A stretch of DNA of 64,000 nt from Lepidonotus clava. Lineage: Eukaryota > Annelida > Polychaeta > Phyllodocida > Polynoidae. Every line of letters begins with the position of its first letter. Position 1 is the first letter of the stretch. The notes below the pieces were generated by a model that saw only the letters and a program-made list of their open reading frames with translations, made no database searches and was not told where the DNA came from. The position numbers and the translations under genes are program-made. The stretch covers positions 21,080,458-21,144,457 of the forward strand of contig OW387146.1 in NCBI GenBank assembly GCA_936440205.1. Reading direction: 5' to 3'. Positions 12,040 to 22,690 of the stretch are shown here, piece by piece.

Positions 12040-12053
12040 GTTGCCATGGCAAC
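12040..12053. promoter_or_regulatory. Perfect X-box palindrome (RFX-type)
   Basis: GTTGCCATGGCAAC is a perfect 14-bp palindrome matching the RFX X-box. A related GTTGCCATGGGAAAC lies at 11059. It is 430 bp beyond the end of G1, and no clear start site was found next to it. Confidence 0.4.
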
Positions 12054-12579
12054 AAGAATAAGACCTTTCATCACTAACACGTTGGTGACCTTTGGGAATA
12101 ATTCTCACGCACAATCAGCAATTGCATATTTTTGTTGAAACATAAAGGATTCAACAGATTTCCTTTGTTCTACCCTCCCTCCCTGCAAGCGCAAGGAAAT
12201 GCGTTTTGCGCATTAAGACACTGGATGCATTAATTGGGAGTGTAGGTTCGTGAATCGCTGCGGTCGTTTTGATGGACAATGTGTTTTTCTTATGGGCACT
12301 CAGACAAACTTTGGACAATGGTCTGCTGGACCTGGTACATATAAAAGAGTTTCTAAATGTCCTCTGTATGAATTGGCCGGATCCAGGACTTCCCAAGGAA
12401 GGTCAGGGGGTACAATCTGATGTTTATGTTATTAATTCATTTGTTACTATCCCATTATCATCGACTCATATCTTATTACTAAAAATATTGTTTTCCTAAA
12501 TGTATTTACATGTGATAACCGAAATTAGGTTGTAAATTCAATTCCTTGGACGATAAGGCTCATGCTTGAAGGAATTTAT

Positions 12580-13000
12580 GGAAATAAATTTTCAAAAAAA
12601 AGTTTGACAAAAAATAATTTGTCATGCCTTTCATTTTTAGTATTTCTACTTTTCAAATAAATAATGATTGACACCTTTGTAGAAACCCTCCTAACCATGG
12701 ATCAATCCACGAATATATTCATAATATGTCCAGGCATACACATTTTGCATAACATTCAATGTTTATGCATACAGATATTTTTGTATGCATACATGATATG
12801 CAACTCTATACACATACGTAAATTCATCAGCCTCTGACTTTTACAAATATAGCAAGGCCATTCTATTTGTCATACCTCAAACTTTGCAATTGTACCCATT
12901 CTGTTGTAAAACTTCACACATATCTATTTTGAACATCTATATGGTTTTGAATGTGTATAATGATGAAAAAATCCCAAAGATGCCCTTAGTGGTTAAAAAG
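12580..13000. other. No recognisable feature
   Basis: AT-rich sequence with scattered TATGCATA words. No exon, RNA or repeat family was identified. Confidence 0.4.
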
Positions 13001-13106
13001 GTCTTCCGGTGACGTGGTGCATGCTGGGTGTGGCGTCTTAACCTCATCCGCCTCCAGCGCCCCCTCTACGCGCAGGGCGGAAACACGATCCACCTCCTGC
13101 CCCCAT

Positions 13107-13370
13107 CAAAGGGTTAAAATCTGGAAAAACAAACACAGAATTATAAAAGATATCAATAGGTTAAAACTGAAACAGAATTATAAAAATATCAAAGGGACAA
13201 AAGATGAGAATAAGCAAGCACAGAATAATAAAAAATATTAAAGGAATAAAATCTGAACCCCCCCCCCCCACACACACACAGAATCATTAAAAGTATCATA
13301 GTGTTAAAATCTGAAAAAAACAGTGTTATAAAAGATATCAAAGGGTTAAAATCTAAAATAAAAACCTAAT
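13107..13370. repeat. Degenerate minisatellite, about 50-bp unit
   Basis: Repeated words AAAGGGTTAAAATCTGAAAA, CACAGAATTATAAAA and GATATC recur about five times, interrupted by a C/CA run at 13259-13281. It follows a small GC-rich patch (13005-13105) with CGCCCCCTCTACGCGC. Confidence 0.65.
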
Positions 13371-13673
13371 CCAGACACAACATGTTAAGATTTTACTTTA
13401 CATCTTGGGCCCGCACCAGAGGTGTCTCTGGCATTGGATAATTACTTGAGTATTTTTGATGAGACCGTTTTGGACAGAGTCAATCACTGAGACCCTTCAG
13501 AGGTGATAAGTCCAGGGTCACTTTAATTGCGATCCTAAACACAAAATACTGTAGGAGCAGGTTCCCTGTTCACATACAACAAGTTATGGTACTTAGAGTC
13601 AATATAGGGTAATTTTGACCATTGATTATATAACGATATCATAAGGTATAGGATACCAAAAATACATCACCGG

Positions 13674-13872
13674 CTGTTGTGTGTATGGCCCTGTCTATGG
13701 GACCATGCACATTAAAGAACAACTGCCTCGGTAAATGTGTAGGGGTATGGTCTCTATCGATCATTCCATAGATATGATCATCCCAGACAGAATTGTCAAA
13801 CTCTGTTCTCGCTGTGATATAACCTTAGATATTGCTACGGCATTAAACCCCAATAACCAACCAACAAACCAA
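13674..13872 (+). mobile_element. SINE architecture C (core plus tail)
   Basis: The core reads GGCCCTGTCTATGGGACCAT then GCACATTAAAGAAC. The 3' end is GGCATTAAACCCCAATAACC followed by (AACC)n-like units. Other copies are at 22497 (minus), 24113 (interrupted) and 48061. The GTTAAAC-type tail with tetranucleotide repeats suggests LINE-dependent mobilisation. Confidence 0.7.
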
Positions 13873-14268
13873 AAATACACATTTTAAGTAATTATAAATG
13901 TATTATAAAAATTTAGACCACACAAATATAGGCCACCACAAAGAGAATTACGAAGCATGATAAATGATAGCTGTGTTTATCTTACACCCTTGATACTGGA
14001 ATGATAAAGACACATTGTGTTCTCATCAAACCAAAACACAAATCAAAACATTACAGTAAATGGAATAGATCATTATCCAAAATGCTTTAACTCCCTATTC
14101 AAAATGTTCCTCAATATACCCCAATGTTATAATGTGGGTATGCCATTTAAAAACTTTTTTTTTTCTCAGAAAGAGTAGTTACAATAAGGGAGTGTACACC
14201 GAGGTTTTAGATAGTACATATGGAAAACCTTTGGAGATTTTGAAATTCCGTTTTATAAAGGTTTCTTC

Positions 14269-14345
14269 GTAACTTGACCTAAAACCTCCGAAACTTAACT
14301 CAACACCTCCGTGATTTAACCTGAACATTCTGTAACTTTATGACC
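14269..14345. repeat. Short degenerate tandem repeat
   Basis: Three to four imperfect units of about 23 bp, ACCTCCG(T/A)AACTTAACCT-like. Confidence 0.45.
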
Positions 14346-15509
14346 ATGGTTAAAATCGAGTGGTCATAAATAGGCCTATATGAAACTCCCCTATCTTTTT
14401 TCACTATTCTCTGTAATCTTGAAACATTCATCTGGGCATGATGTTTTCCTCCGATTGTACAACTAGCCCGTTTTCACTGACTTCTTTCCCCTGAAAAAAG
14501 ACCTTTTTTTTCACAAAATGCTGTCTTTTCTTTCCTAAAACAACGATTTGGGTGAAAAAAGGACCCTTTTTCTCAAAATCCTGGACACAGGAAGTTTGAA
14601 AAAATTGACCCTTCCTCTGCGATTTTTAGAACAATGATGTGAATACCCAGAGAGTGGGTTGGCTGCGGGGATGGTCTATGATATTATATTGACATAACAT
14701 TAACAATTCTTTTCGGGTTTATATTCTAGGGTTCTATCCTAATATGGACTATATTCATATCATACAACCACCTTAAACAGACTGCAATAGCCACCACGGC
14801 TTTGTTGACGTGTAAACTTTGGGTCACCATGAACTATCATTGTGAGCCGTTCGCCCTCATAACCCAAACTGGTAAATCTGCAAATGACTGGCAGAATCTT
14901 GTCAACAAGAAAATTGATTGAATATCACATTTATCAGGAAGTTTCTTTTAAGGTAGTTTGTATAATTATAGTGGGTCAACAGATACGGTTAATCTTGCTA
15001 GGTACTACCTATCTTATCAAACCATTTCCATTCAACACGTTTTTGACAGCCTACCTGCTGCTACATAGTTATGTCAAATGAAGCTACTGTAAACCCAGCA
15101 ATAGCAATTAACACCGTATTTTTCTTTGATTACTTGTTTGAATACCGCCATCAAGAGAATCTGTTTTAATGTGAGTAGGTGGCGCCGTGTAACTATCGGC
15201 TATACCCAACCGATTTCATTTGCCCTGCACAGGGTTGTGAATAAAGGTTAATAAAGGTTGTATTGTATTGTACTGCATAACCCCAATAATCGTCCGTGAG
15301 AGAGGTTTTTCAGAAACTGTTTGTTGTCACATTGATAATACATCACAAATATCTGACATTTTGATTGATCTACATCCTTAAAAGAGCTGGTATGTATATA
15401 TTATGTATATATAGAAAAGCCTTACTCCCAGTAACCCTCCATGCATCTACCCACACTCAAGAAAGCTTAGCATCTCAACTTGCCAGATTTAGAGTCATGC
15501 ATATTCATT

Positions 15510-15599
15510 TCCTTTGCACGCATGCGCACTCCATTCCCCGCCCTATCTGGGCGCTCTCTGTCGTTTGACGCTGGTTCCTGTGTGCGCGGTTAACAAAGT
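15510..15599 (+). promoter_or_regulatory. Candidate TATA-less promoter with NRF-1 site
   Basis: A locally GC-rich segment contains ACGCATGCGCAC (15518-15529), a full NRF-1 palindrome. A second CATGCGCACT lies at 15671 and an ETS/GABPA site ACCGGAAGT at 15627-15635. This set is typical of housekeeping-type animal promoters. A start codon with a donor follows immediately. Confidence 0.5.
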
Positions 15600-15649
15600 A
15601 TGGGAGGTCGTCAGGTACCAGCAACGACCGGAAGTCAGGGGTACGACGG
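15600..15649 (+). CDS. Candidate first coding exon (gene G2)
   Basis: ATG at 15600 with A at -3 and G at +4 opens MGGRQVPATTGSQGYD, and a good donor (GG|GTAAGA) follows at 15650, leaving two bases of a split codon. It lies directly behind the NRF-1 promoter candidate. Without splicing the frame ends soon in an Arg-rich stretch, so use of the donor is more likely. A weak possible continuation (acceptor at 17564, open for about 34 codons) fits in phase but lies in repeat-rich DNA. Product unknown. Confidence 0.4.
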
Positions 15650-15854
15650 GTAAGAGGAGAGGAGATCCGTCATGCGCACTGAGAGCGAGAAGGAGAAGAA
15701 AGAGGGCGCAGCTAATATGACCAAATATCCTGTGTCTTCTGTACAAAGGCCTCCTTTATATCTCCCCGCTCCCATCCAACTACCTGATAGCACTCGACTC
15801 AACCTCTCACAGACGCAGAGTTTACACTTGTGAAGAGACTGAGCACTCTGTCTT

Positions 15855-16165
15855 ACCCCGTGCTGGTTCCGGGGGTAGAATATAGGCCTCCAGTAGCCCC
15901 TGCTGATCATACAGTGTGACGATAGGGGGGACCCATCACTGACCAAGAGGTTCTTTGGATTCAATTCCCGGCTGATGCTTGGTTCACTAAGGGATGAGGT
16001 ACAGCAAAAATGATTTCCAGGTTTTGATCCCCTGCTGTTCGCCTGCCCTGTCACCCTCATCTCCTAGATACAATCACCAAAGGCGAATTTGTCCCAACCT
16101 GTTTTCGCTGTGAATATGACCTTTGTTGTCAAAATGGTGTAAAGCATCCATTACTCACTCACTCA
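15855..16165 (+). mobile_element. SINE architecture A (head plus tail)
   Basis: The 5' head is CCCCGTG followed by CCAGTAGCCCCTGCTGATCA. The tail is TGGTGTAAAGCATCCATT with (ACTC)n. Copies on the other strand are at 30227-30590 and 54698-55011, both with target duplications. The 141-codon minus-strand open frame here (15635-16060) is a repeat artefact, because similar frames appear in the other copies. Confidence 0.75.
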
Positions 16166-16519
16166 CATACATATAGTTTTCTGATCTGGTTGCCCAGCTC
16201 ATTATCTGAGGTTCCTTAGCAAACATCCTCCTATATATGGTAGTTAACCATTGGGAAACTAAGGCCCTCAATTTAGTTGCCCAGTAACGTTTTCTGATGG
16301 TCCGTATAGCAACTAGTCAAAGGTGAGTTTGATTCACTTTATGGGGTATCAGCTGGGGCTACAGCCATGCATTGCGGCCCCTATCTTTTAAAATCGCTAT
16401 TTTAGTTCTGTTTGGCTATAGCGGAACATCGCCTCAAACTTGACTTATGGCATCGTTCACTTCATGCTGGTATGATTGAAACCAGAAATGTGATGTGAGA
16501 CCATTAATTTGTGTCTTAT

Positions 16520-16728
16520 CAGGGGCAGATACAGGACTTCGGAAGGAGGGGGGGGGGGGGTCTGCATTTAGGCTAAGTCCTAAAACGTCGCACTTATGCA
16601 TATATACATATGTAGCGTTTTTTTCCTGTTTGTCAAGTTTAAGACCCTACCAAAAGAGGAATTGTGAGGGGGAGGGGGGGGAGTCAGAACCTCCTTAACT
16701 CCCCCCCGCCCTCAAGGATCCGCCTCTG
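16520..16728. mobile_element. GGCGGATCCAGG-type TIR element
   Basis: Begins CAGGGGCAGATACAGGACTT and ends AAGGATCCGCCTCTG, an inverted copy. The interior has G runs and the AGGCTAAGTCC segment shared with other copies. Non-coding. Confidence 0.65.
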
Positions 16729-16790
16729 GTGTATCATATACAATTAAATGTATTATATCTGTTACAGACTACGTCCAGAATGTGCATTAA

Positions 16791-17060
16791 GGCTGTATTC
16801 CACATACTGAAAGTGCGCTGCAGATTTGCAGGCAATACACAATCGCAATTGGCGATTTAAAATCGCAAGTATCACCAGCAAAAAGATGTTGGTAGATATT
16901 TCCTGCTCATAATGTATTGGCAACTGATTTTGCAAGTGTAAATCGGTAGCCTGCACTTTTCGGTGCTGAAAGTTCACCGAAAATGCAAAGTGTTCTAAGC
17001 AGATCACCATACAATTGCCCAAAATTGATGGCACATACTTTCGGTATGTAGAATATGGCC
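16791..17060. mobile_element. TIR element related to family T2
   Basis: Left TTAA (16787-16790) then GGCTGTATTCCACATACTGA. The right end TCGGTATGTAGAATATGGCC is its complement, followed by TTTAG. The interior repeats AATCGCAAGT/TTGCAAGTGTAA words. Confidence 0.65.
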
Positions 17061-17099
17061 TTTAGGTCTGTTTTTGAAAGTTAACCTTTGCGCATTGTA

Positions 17100-17560
17100 A
17101 GCCTAGTCACTAGCGGATTTGGGGGGGGGGGGGTGCACAAGGCGCACGCCCCCCCTATTTTTGGCCCAAAATCATTTTTTTTAAATGTAAAATTAGAGCC
17201 TAGTCAACAATAACTGACAAACCTTGAGTGCTCATTCTTCCTGATCTAAGTTCTTTTCTTCCATTCTCCAACCCCCTCCCCCACCACCAGTACATACCCT
17301 TATTCAGCACCCCCACCCTCCTCACTTTCTTGGTTCTTATACAAGGTTTATACAGACAAAAATATAATTATGGTCTCTGTTATTTCTCTGTGACGGTCTC
17401 TGATTTATGGATGTAAACCTTAAAAACGACAAGGCGACATGAGTTTGTTCACTTTAATGACATGCGACATAGGATTTTTAGTCAAAGGTCAAAGGGGTGA
17501 CATGTGGCTTTCTAAAATTTGACAGGGCAACACAGGGATCCCCATCTACACCCCTTGATT
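17100..17560. repeat. Mosaic of repeat fragments
   Basis: Holds a (C)GCCACT/GGGGGG fragment at 17105-17215 and a GACATGCGACA / GTCAAAGGTCAAAGG segment at 17430-17540. Related words occur at 26590-26720, 45035-45110 and 58020-58210. No gene seen. Confidence 0.4.
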
Positions 17561-17599
17561 TTTCAGTTTGCCAATACTTAGGCCTGAAATATGTTTTGT

Positions 17600-18430
17600 A
17601 TTTCAAAGATTTTCTGAATTAGCCAGAGAAAGTAGACTTTCTTACGTGGTACCCAAATTCGTAATGTTTTTTAAATAGCTTTTTTTATTGGGCAAAACAA
17701 TCTTCCTCTTGCTCACACGTTGTGACTGTCGCGCAATTTCAGGGTAGGAACTCACAGTACTTCTTATGCACTTAATATACTATCAAAAATCAATTAGAAT
17801 AAAGTAATGTTGAAAGCAAAATCCAATTGATTAACCTATCTCCAAAGAAAAAGTTAATATTTTCTTTTAACTAAGAAACAGTTATTTTTGTGGGTTTCTA
17901 AGAATATCCTGTAAACTATAGTATAAACTACACTCTCCCCTCAAGTTAACTTTACAATATGAAATCCTCAATGAAATTGTAAAATGAAAATCAATCGATA
18001 TGCACTTTTATTAACATCTTTGTCTAAATTTACATTTCCCCTTAATGTGCACTTCGCCTCGTTTGATACAAAAATAACAAGAGTTGCAAATTAATCTTGT
18101 TCTCTTAAGTTATCAGGGGTTGTATATAGTTCTAGAACATTATATTGAGGTAACGCCCAAGAATTCATCTAGTTGTATCGTATTTGTTCATTCATAGTAG
18201 TAGACTAATAACATTTACCATATAATATTGACTATTTAAGCACTTTTATCTTCAATATACCCTTACTCCTTAATTGTAGGATGACACAATGGATAATTAG
18301 TGACCATTATGAAAATGATTACATTACTACTTAATGACACTTGATTAGATGGAGATTGGGTGTCTAAAAGCACAATAAACATCTACTTAGAGAGTATGTA
18401 AGGAGGATTCTCTTTGGGCAGGTCAATTCC
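17600..18430. other. No recognisable feature
   Basis: AT-rich sequence without long frames, splice-bounded exons or identified repeats. Confidence 0.4.
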
Positions 18431-18437
18431 TACCAAT

Positions 18438-18730
18438 CTAAAGGCCCATACCCACTTAGCGACTTTTGGGGCGACCGGCGACTGGGGACTGGGAGAAGGG
18501 CCGTCGTCGTCGCCGGGCGACTGTAAAATCAAGCAAGTTTGATATTTAACCGGCGATTTCACCAGCGATCCCGTCGCCAGTCGCCGGTCCCCCAGAAAGC
18601 ACCCCATACCCACAGTGAATCGCCCGGCGACTGTGCTCGCTGGCCGACTGCCCACCGCCGATGATGTAATAACCCCTCGTTGCCGGTCGCCGGGCGACGG
18701 TAAAATCGCCTAGTGGGTATGGCCCTTTAG
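18438..18730. mobile_element. TIR element, family T1, unusually GC-rich interior
   Basis: The ends TAAAGGCCCATACCCACTTA and AGTGGGTATGGCCCTTTA are inverted. Subterminal CGACTTTTGGGGCGACCGGC and GCCGGTCGCCGGGCGAC words make further palindromes. Flanks read CTAA/TTAG rather than TTAA. Confidence 0.7.
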
Positions 18731-18954
18731 AATTCTGGACAGAAGAGGTGGGAAAGACATTTCAATATCAGAAACAAGCAAAATGCAATTCTCACTGTGG
18801 GTCACACATATAACTGGGAGCACATATTATGATCAATTTGCTGTCAATTAACAACTAGCCTCAACAGAATTGATGAGTGAGACCTTTTCTCCATTAAATG
18901 TCTCCGTTTTTAGACTTTTGGTTAAAAAAGCACTTGATATGAACCAGGAACATC

Positions 18955-19165
18955 CGGCCAACCCTTCCGGGCTCTTTCCAGACAGCGCAAGGTGACGCTG
19001 TTTAGATTCAGGTAATAGTATCTATGCAATCATCTATGAGAAACCTGCTACAGGGATCACTACCCTACTCTTTTTGTGGAGTGGCAAGGATCTCTTTTAT
19101 GAAATGTCCCATAGAAAGGGCATCACACACCTGGCCTTTGATGACCCCGTTGGGAGCACAGAGTA
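18955..19165 (-). mobile_element. Diverged SINE architecture B fragment
   Basis: Shares GGCCAACCCTTCCGGGCTCT, CTTTTATGAAATGTCCCATA and GATGACCCCGTTGGGAGCAC with the full B copy at 31308-31668. The terminal tetranucleotide repeats are missing. Confidence 0.65.
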
Positions 19166-19439
19166 CCTTTTAGTATTGTTTTCTGGATTCGGTTGGTGTA
19201 CTGGTGCATTCTGATCGAACCTATGCATAGAACTGCGACCAAAGACCTTGTGTTCAACCCAGGCTTCATCATACCAGCACCCAGATAACAGAAAAATATT
19301 ATAGCTTCACTAAGATATGTAACTTTGACCACCACCTACACATTCACCTGGGACCTTGTGTGAATAGGGCTCTATTCTAAAAGTCTAATTGATGATGGTG
19401 CCCCCTCTGAGTGTCTGTGCAAACTGTTACAATGGATGA

Positions 19440-20600
19440 TATGTTTTGCTGTTTTGTGACATCATAACACAAAAAAGAGACAGACTGCTATATTTCTGGT
19501 TGCATGGACATGCTCACAGGGGAAGACACTATTGCAATATTCAAGTCACAACATCACAAATTATCAATCTTTCTTGCTACACAATCATTATAATATCACA
19601 CCAGTAAGTAAAAACCCGGTTAACCTCAGAGTGCCCCTTCTTACTGATCTAAGTTCTTTGTCACCAATCTGTCCTAAGGTGAGCTAATTCCTGAGCTCTT
19701 CACAGGGGGTGCCCAATAGTGGGGAGGTGCTCAGAGGTTACTCACAAAGAGGAGCCCTGAGCCTGCCCCTGAGCTATAGGGGGAAATGAACACCCATTGG
19801 CTGATACCCCCCTCTCTGACCACCATGTCTCAGCCTCTTGATCTGTGCACACTGACTTCCCCACTATTAGCACCCCGCAATGCAAGCTTCCGCCTTCTGT
19901 CATCTGATGTCGTCGCCAGGGGATGTTGCGAGTGTCATCGACTTAATGTCTGACGTATGTGTCTTACGTGCAATGGGCATCAGAGTGTCCGGTTGACATA
20001 TACGCTGTGTGGGAGAAGATCTTGGGTAATCTTTTCTTACACGTACCTGGTAGAGTTTAGATGCCTGATTCTAGGAAGCGCAACACAAGTAGGCCTAATG
20101 AAATCTCAACAACTTAACAGCATTATTTTTAGAATAGAGCCCCATTCACACTAGCCAATGTTTGCTGGGACTTTTCTGTATCCTTTATGCAGCAAATACT
20201 CCCTGGGTGAGATGAAGTGATCATATAGGTACAATGTTTGTTGCAAGGTTGAGAAAACAAAAAATAACATGTGCTGAAGGCAAAGAAGTTCTCAGCGACT
20301 TGATCCAATTTCTTAGCTAAGAATCTCTCCATAAAATCTCATGGCAGAGACCAAAAATCCAATGTTTTAGATATTTTGTTCTTTGCTATTTGGAACTTCT
20401 GCCATCAGGGCTGCAATAATCTAACGTTTCTGACATTCCTTGGTCTCAGCAAACCTTCTTACTTTGTATGAATGTGAACAGACGTACGTTTTTCCAAGTA
20501 GACCCCAGCAGATTTATTCTCTGATATGTCTAATAGCATATCATATACCTTGTATCACAATATAGACCCCCTCTCACCGTCTACAGAGAAAGGTCCTTTG
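19440..20600. other. No clear gene; mixed unique sequence
   Basis: Moderate GC between 19640 and 19960. A CTTAGG/AGGTGAGC donor-like site near 19675 has no matching open exon. Nothing else supported. Confidence 0.3.
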
Positions 20601-20615
20601 CTCTCAGCGACCACA

Positions 20616-20854
20616 TAAAACCAGTTTTCAACATAGCGATTTTGATGTTGATAATTTTGTATTAGTTTGATTTACTTTCAGAATATGGCATGAAACCATC
20701 CATCTTATATATACCATTTGAAAGAGAATAGTAAAACCTTTTAAGTATTATATATCATGTCTATATTTAACCTTAATTTGCACTGCCCATTAAAACAGTT
20801 GGTACACTGCCGATTAAAACAGTTGGCAGCAAAATCAACATGTGGAATATAGGC
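20616..20854. mobile_element. Decayed T2 element abutting a T1 element
   Basis: The left end is degenerate (ACATAGCGATTTTGATGTTG). The right end ATGTGGAATATAGGC is typical and is followed by TTAA at 20855-20858, which is also the left flank of the next element. Confidence 0.55.
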
Positions 20855-20858
20855 TTAA

Positions 20859-21073
20859 AGGGCCATACCCACTAGGCGATTATCCCTGAGTCAGCCGACA
20901 GATTGCAGCTAAAATCAGCCGATTCTGCCCTTAGAATCGGCCGATTTTACTGGCGATTCAGATCAAACCTGCAAATTCCAATATACCATATGTACAGGCG
21001 ACCTTAAGAATCATCTGATTTTCCCAGTTGCTTGTTGCCCGTCGCCTGTAAAATCGCCTAGTGGGCATGGTGC
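20859..21073. mobile_element. TTAA-flanked TIR element, family T1
   Basis: TTAA at 20855-20858 and 21074-21077. The ends AGGGCCATACCCACTAGGCG and CGCCTAGTGGGCATGGTGC are inverted. The interior repeats TCAGCCGA/AATCGGCCGATTTTA words, forming secondary palindromes. Confidence 0.75.
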
Positions 21074-21530
21074 TTAAGACATATCGTCGTAATTCTCTAT
21101 GCGGACATTAATCATTTTCATGAAGGCTTCTTCGTAGCGAGATGTATGGAAATAATTGCCCGCCTTTGATGAGGGATCACGTGACCTCAGCCGATTAAAA
21201 GTTGCCAAACTCCATAAAATGTGGTAATTAATAAACTACAACTTTTCCAGTTTGTGAGGAATAAGAAACAAATGATTTTATGACAAGAAAAACAAAAGGC
21301 ATGATGTTAATTAATGAAAGAGCCATTACACTCATTTTATAAGATATAAGGAAAAACAGTACCAAAAAAATTATAAAAGTTTCCTTTTATGTGTGAAATA
21401 TGCATGAAAAGATAACCAGTTTTGTCGCATCATGAATCACAGTCTTTAATAAAGAATAAAAAAGAAAAATTAAAAAAAAAACAAACACAAATTAAAATAT
21501 GAAAAAAAAAAAAATTAAGCCATTACTTAC

Positions 21531-21591
21531 CGGGGTCACGGAGAGGCTTCTTCTTAGGTTTAGGTTGTGATCCCCCAGGACTAGGCTCCTC
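21531..21591 (-). CDS. Internal exon, minus-strand gene (unknown, Lys/Pro-rich)
   Basis: On the minus strand a pyrimidine tract ending TTTTTTTAG precedes a 61-bp exon that ends CCCG|GTAAGT, both near-consensus. The frame that continues from the exon at 22209-22406 (phase 0) reads EEPSPGGSQPKPKKKPLRDP plus one base. A second frame is open too. The Lys/Pro cluster suggests a flexible, possibly nuclear, segment, but no family is recognised. The 617-bp intron between the two exons holds a GGCGGATCCAGG-type repeat at 21949-22097. Confidence 0.6.
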
Positions 21592-21948
21592 CTAAAAAAA
21601 CAGAAGAAACAAAGATAATTAATACTTTAAAAATACATTGGTAAAGATACATGTTTAAAGAATTCATCAGTGAATTTCCTTGTGTGAATAGAATGAAGTT
21701 GTTACACCGTGGCTAGATGTGCTCTTGGCCACCAACCGCAAAAATAAGGAAACAATTTTTTACATTGGTGTGAAAAGTTGCATTAAATAATTTGAAAACA
21801 CCAGGGCCTCAGTTTTAAGGGAGCTGCTTGCTTTCCAACCCTATACAGTCTGTAAAAAATACCATATGTGTTTGGCACCATGTGGCAACAACTGTGTGTT
21901 CTCTGAGCTAAAGGGGCATGCTAAGAGAAATACTGTAGACTGTACAGG

Positions 21949-22097
21949 GGCGGATCCAGAGACTTCCAAAAGGGGAGCGCCCTATTGTACAAACTTTCCA
22001 CCAGACCCTCCAGGTTCGAGAATTTCACTTTTAAGAAGTTAATATTTGAAACAAAATATGAGGGTCTGCATCCCCTTCTAAATCCGCCACTGAGACA
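21949..22097. repeat. GGCGGATCCAGA-type repeat copy
   Basis: Begins ACAGGGGCGGATCCAGAGAC and ends with TCTAAATCCGCCACTGA. Intronic to the minus-strand exon pair. Confidence 0.55.
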
Positions 22098-22208
22098 TCA
22101 ACATTTTAGTAAGTGCTTAGAAGATCCAACTATCTATTAACGTACAGGCGGAATATATTAGAGCCAGAGAGCCGTTAGTCTCTTTGATAAAATAAAAGGT
22201 AGGCCTAC

Positions 22209-22406
22209 CTGAACATTTGGTTTGTTTTTCATGGGATGATACAGGTTTTGAGAGGCTTGCCTAAAACAAAGTTTGGGGGAATTTAGTCTAAAACTAGTAG
22301 CCAAATTGGAATTAGATTTGCCCCTGGTGATAGGTGTCCCAGCCTGGGACAGCGAAGTACCGTGAAGGTGTTCATACACAGTTAACGCTGCCAAATTCTC
22401 ACATAT
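22209..22406 (-). CDS. Internal exon, minus-strand gene (unknown)
   Basis: Reading on the minus strand from an AG at 22407-22408 to CAG|GTAGGC, the exon is 198 bp, exactly 66 codons in phase 0. It includes CENLAALTVYEHLHG, GTPITRGKSNSNLATSFRL and NLYHPMKNKPNVQ. It joins in frame to the 21531-21591 exon. The sequence is Ser/Asn/Lys-rich with no recognised domain. A better acceptor (TTTGTTTTAG at 22261) would shorten it to 22209-22260 without changing the downstream frame. A 16-bp perfect inverted repeat lies just 5' in the intron. Confidence 0.55.
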
Positions 22407-22445
22407 CTCGAGATAAGACCCATTTTATCACTTTAAAATTGTTAC

Positions 22446-22486
22446 CCTTTTGCTGGTGCTAATAAATTAATAGCACCAGCAAAAGG
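22446..22486. repeat. Perfect 16-bp inverted repeat (hairpin)
   Basis: CCTTTTGCTGGTGCTA and its exact complement are separated by 9 AT bases. It lies upstream of the minus-strand exon and directly beside a SINE (22497). Confidence 0.85.
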
Positions 22487-22496
22487 TGGTAGATAT

Positions 22497-22690
22497 GTAG
22501 ATACCATTGGTTGGTTATTGGTTGCTTTACGCCCTAATCAACTGTCAGGGTCATTTGAACGGTGGTGATGGTGATCAAATCTATAAGGAGGTAGAGACCA
22601 TACCCCTAAACTTTTACCGAAGCAGGTATTTTTAATGTGCATGGTCCCATAGACAGGGCCATGCATATTAGGACCATACATTATTAACAA
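22497..22690 (-). mobile_element. SINE architecture C
   Basis: Minus-strand copy. The tail appears as GGTTGGTTATTGGTTGCTTT plus ACGCCCTAAT, and the core as ATGTGCATGGTCCCATAGAC. Confidence 0.7.

Noticed and set aside
15635-16060. 141-codon minus-strand open frame
   Set aside because: It lies in a SINE. Similar frames (QANxRGxKPGNHFCCTSSL) recur in the other copies at 30.4 and 54.8 kb.
17564-17680. Open stretch after a good acceptor, phase-compatible with the 15600 exon
   Set aside because: Preceded by repeat-derived sequence and without a clear end; chance not excluded.
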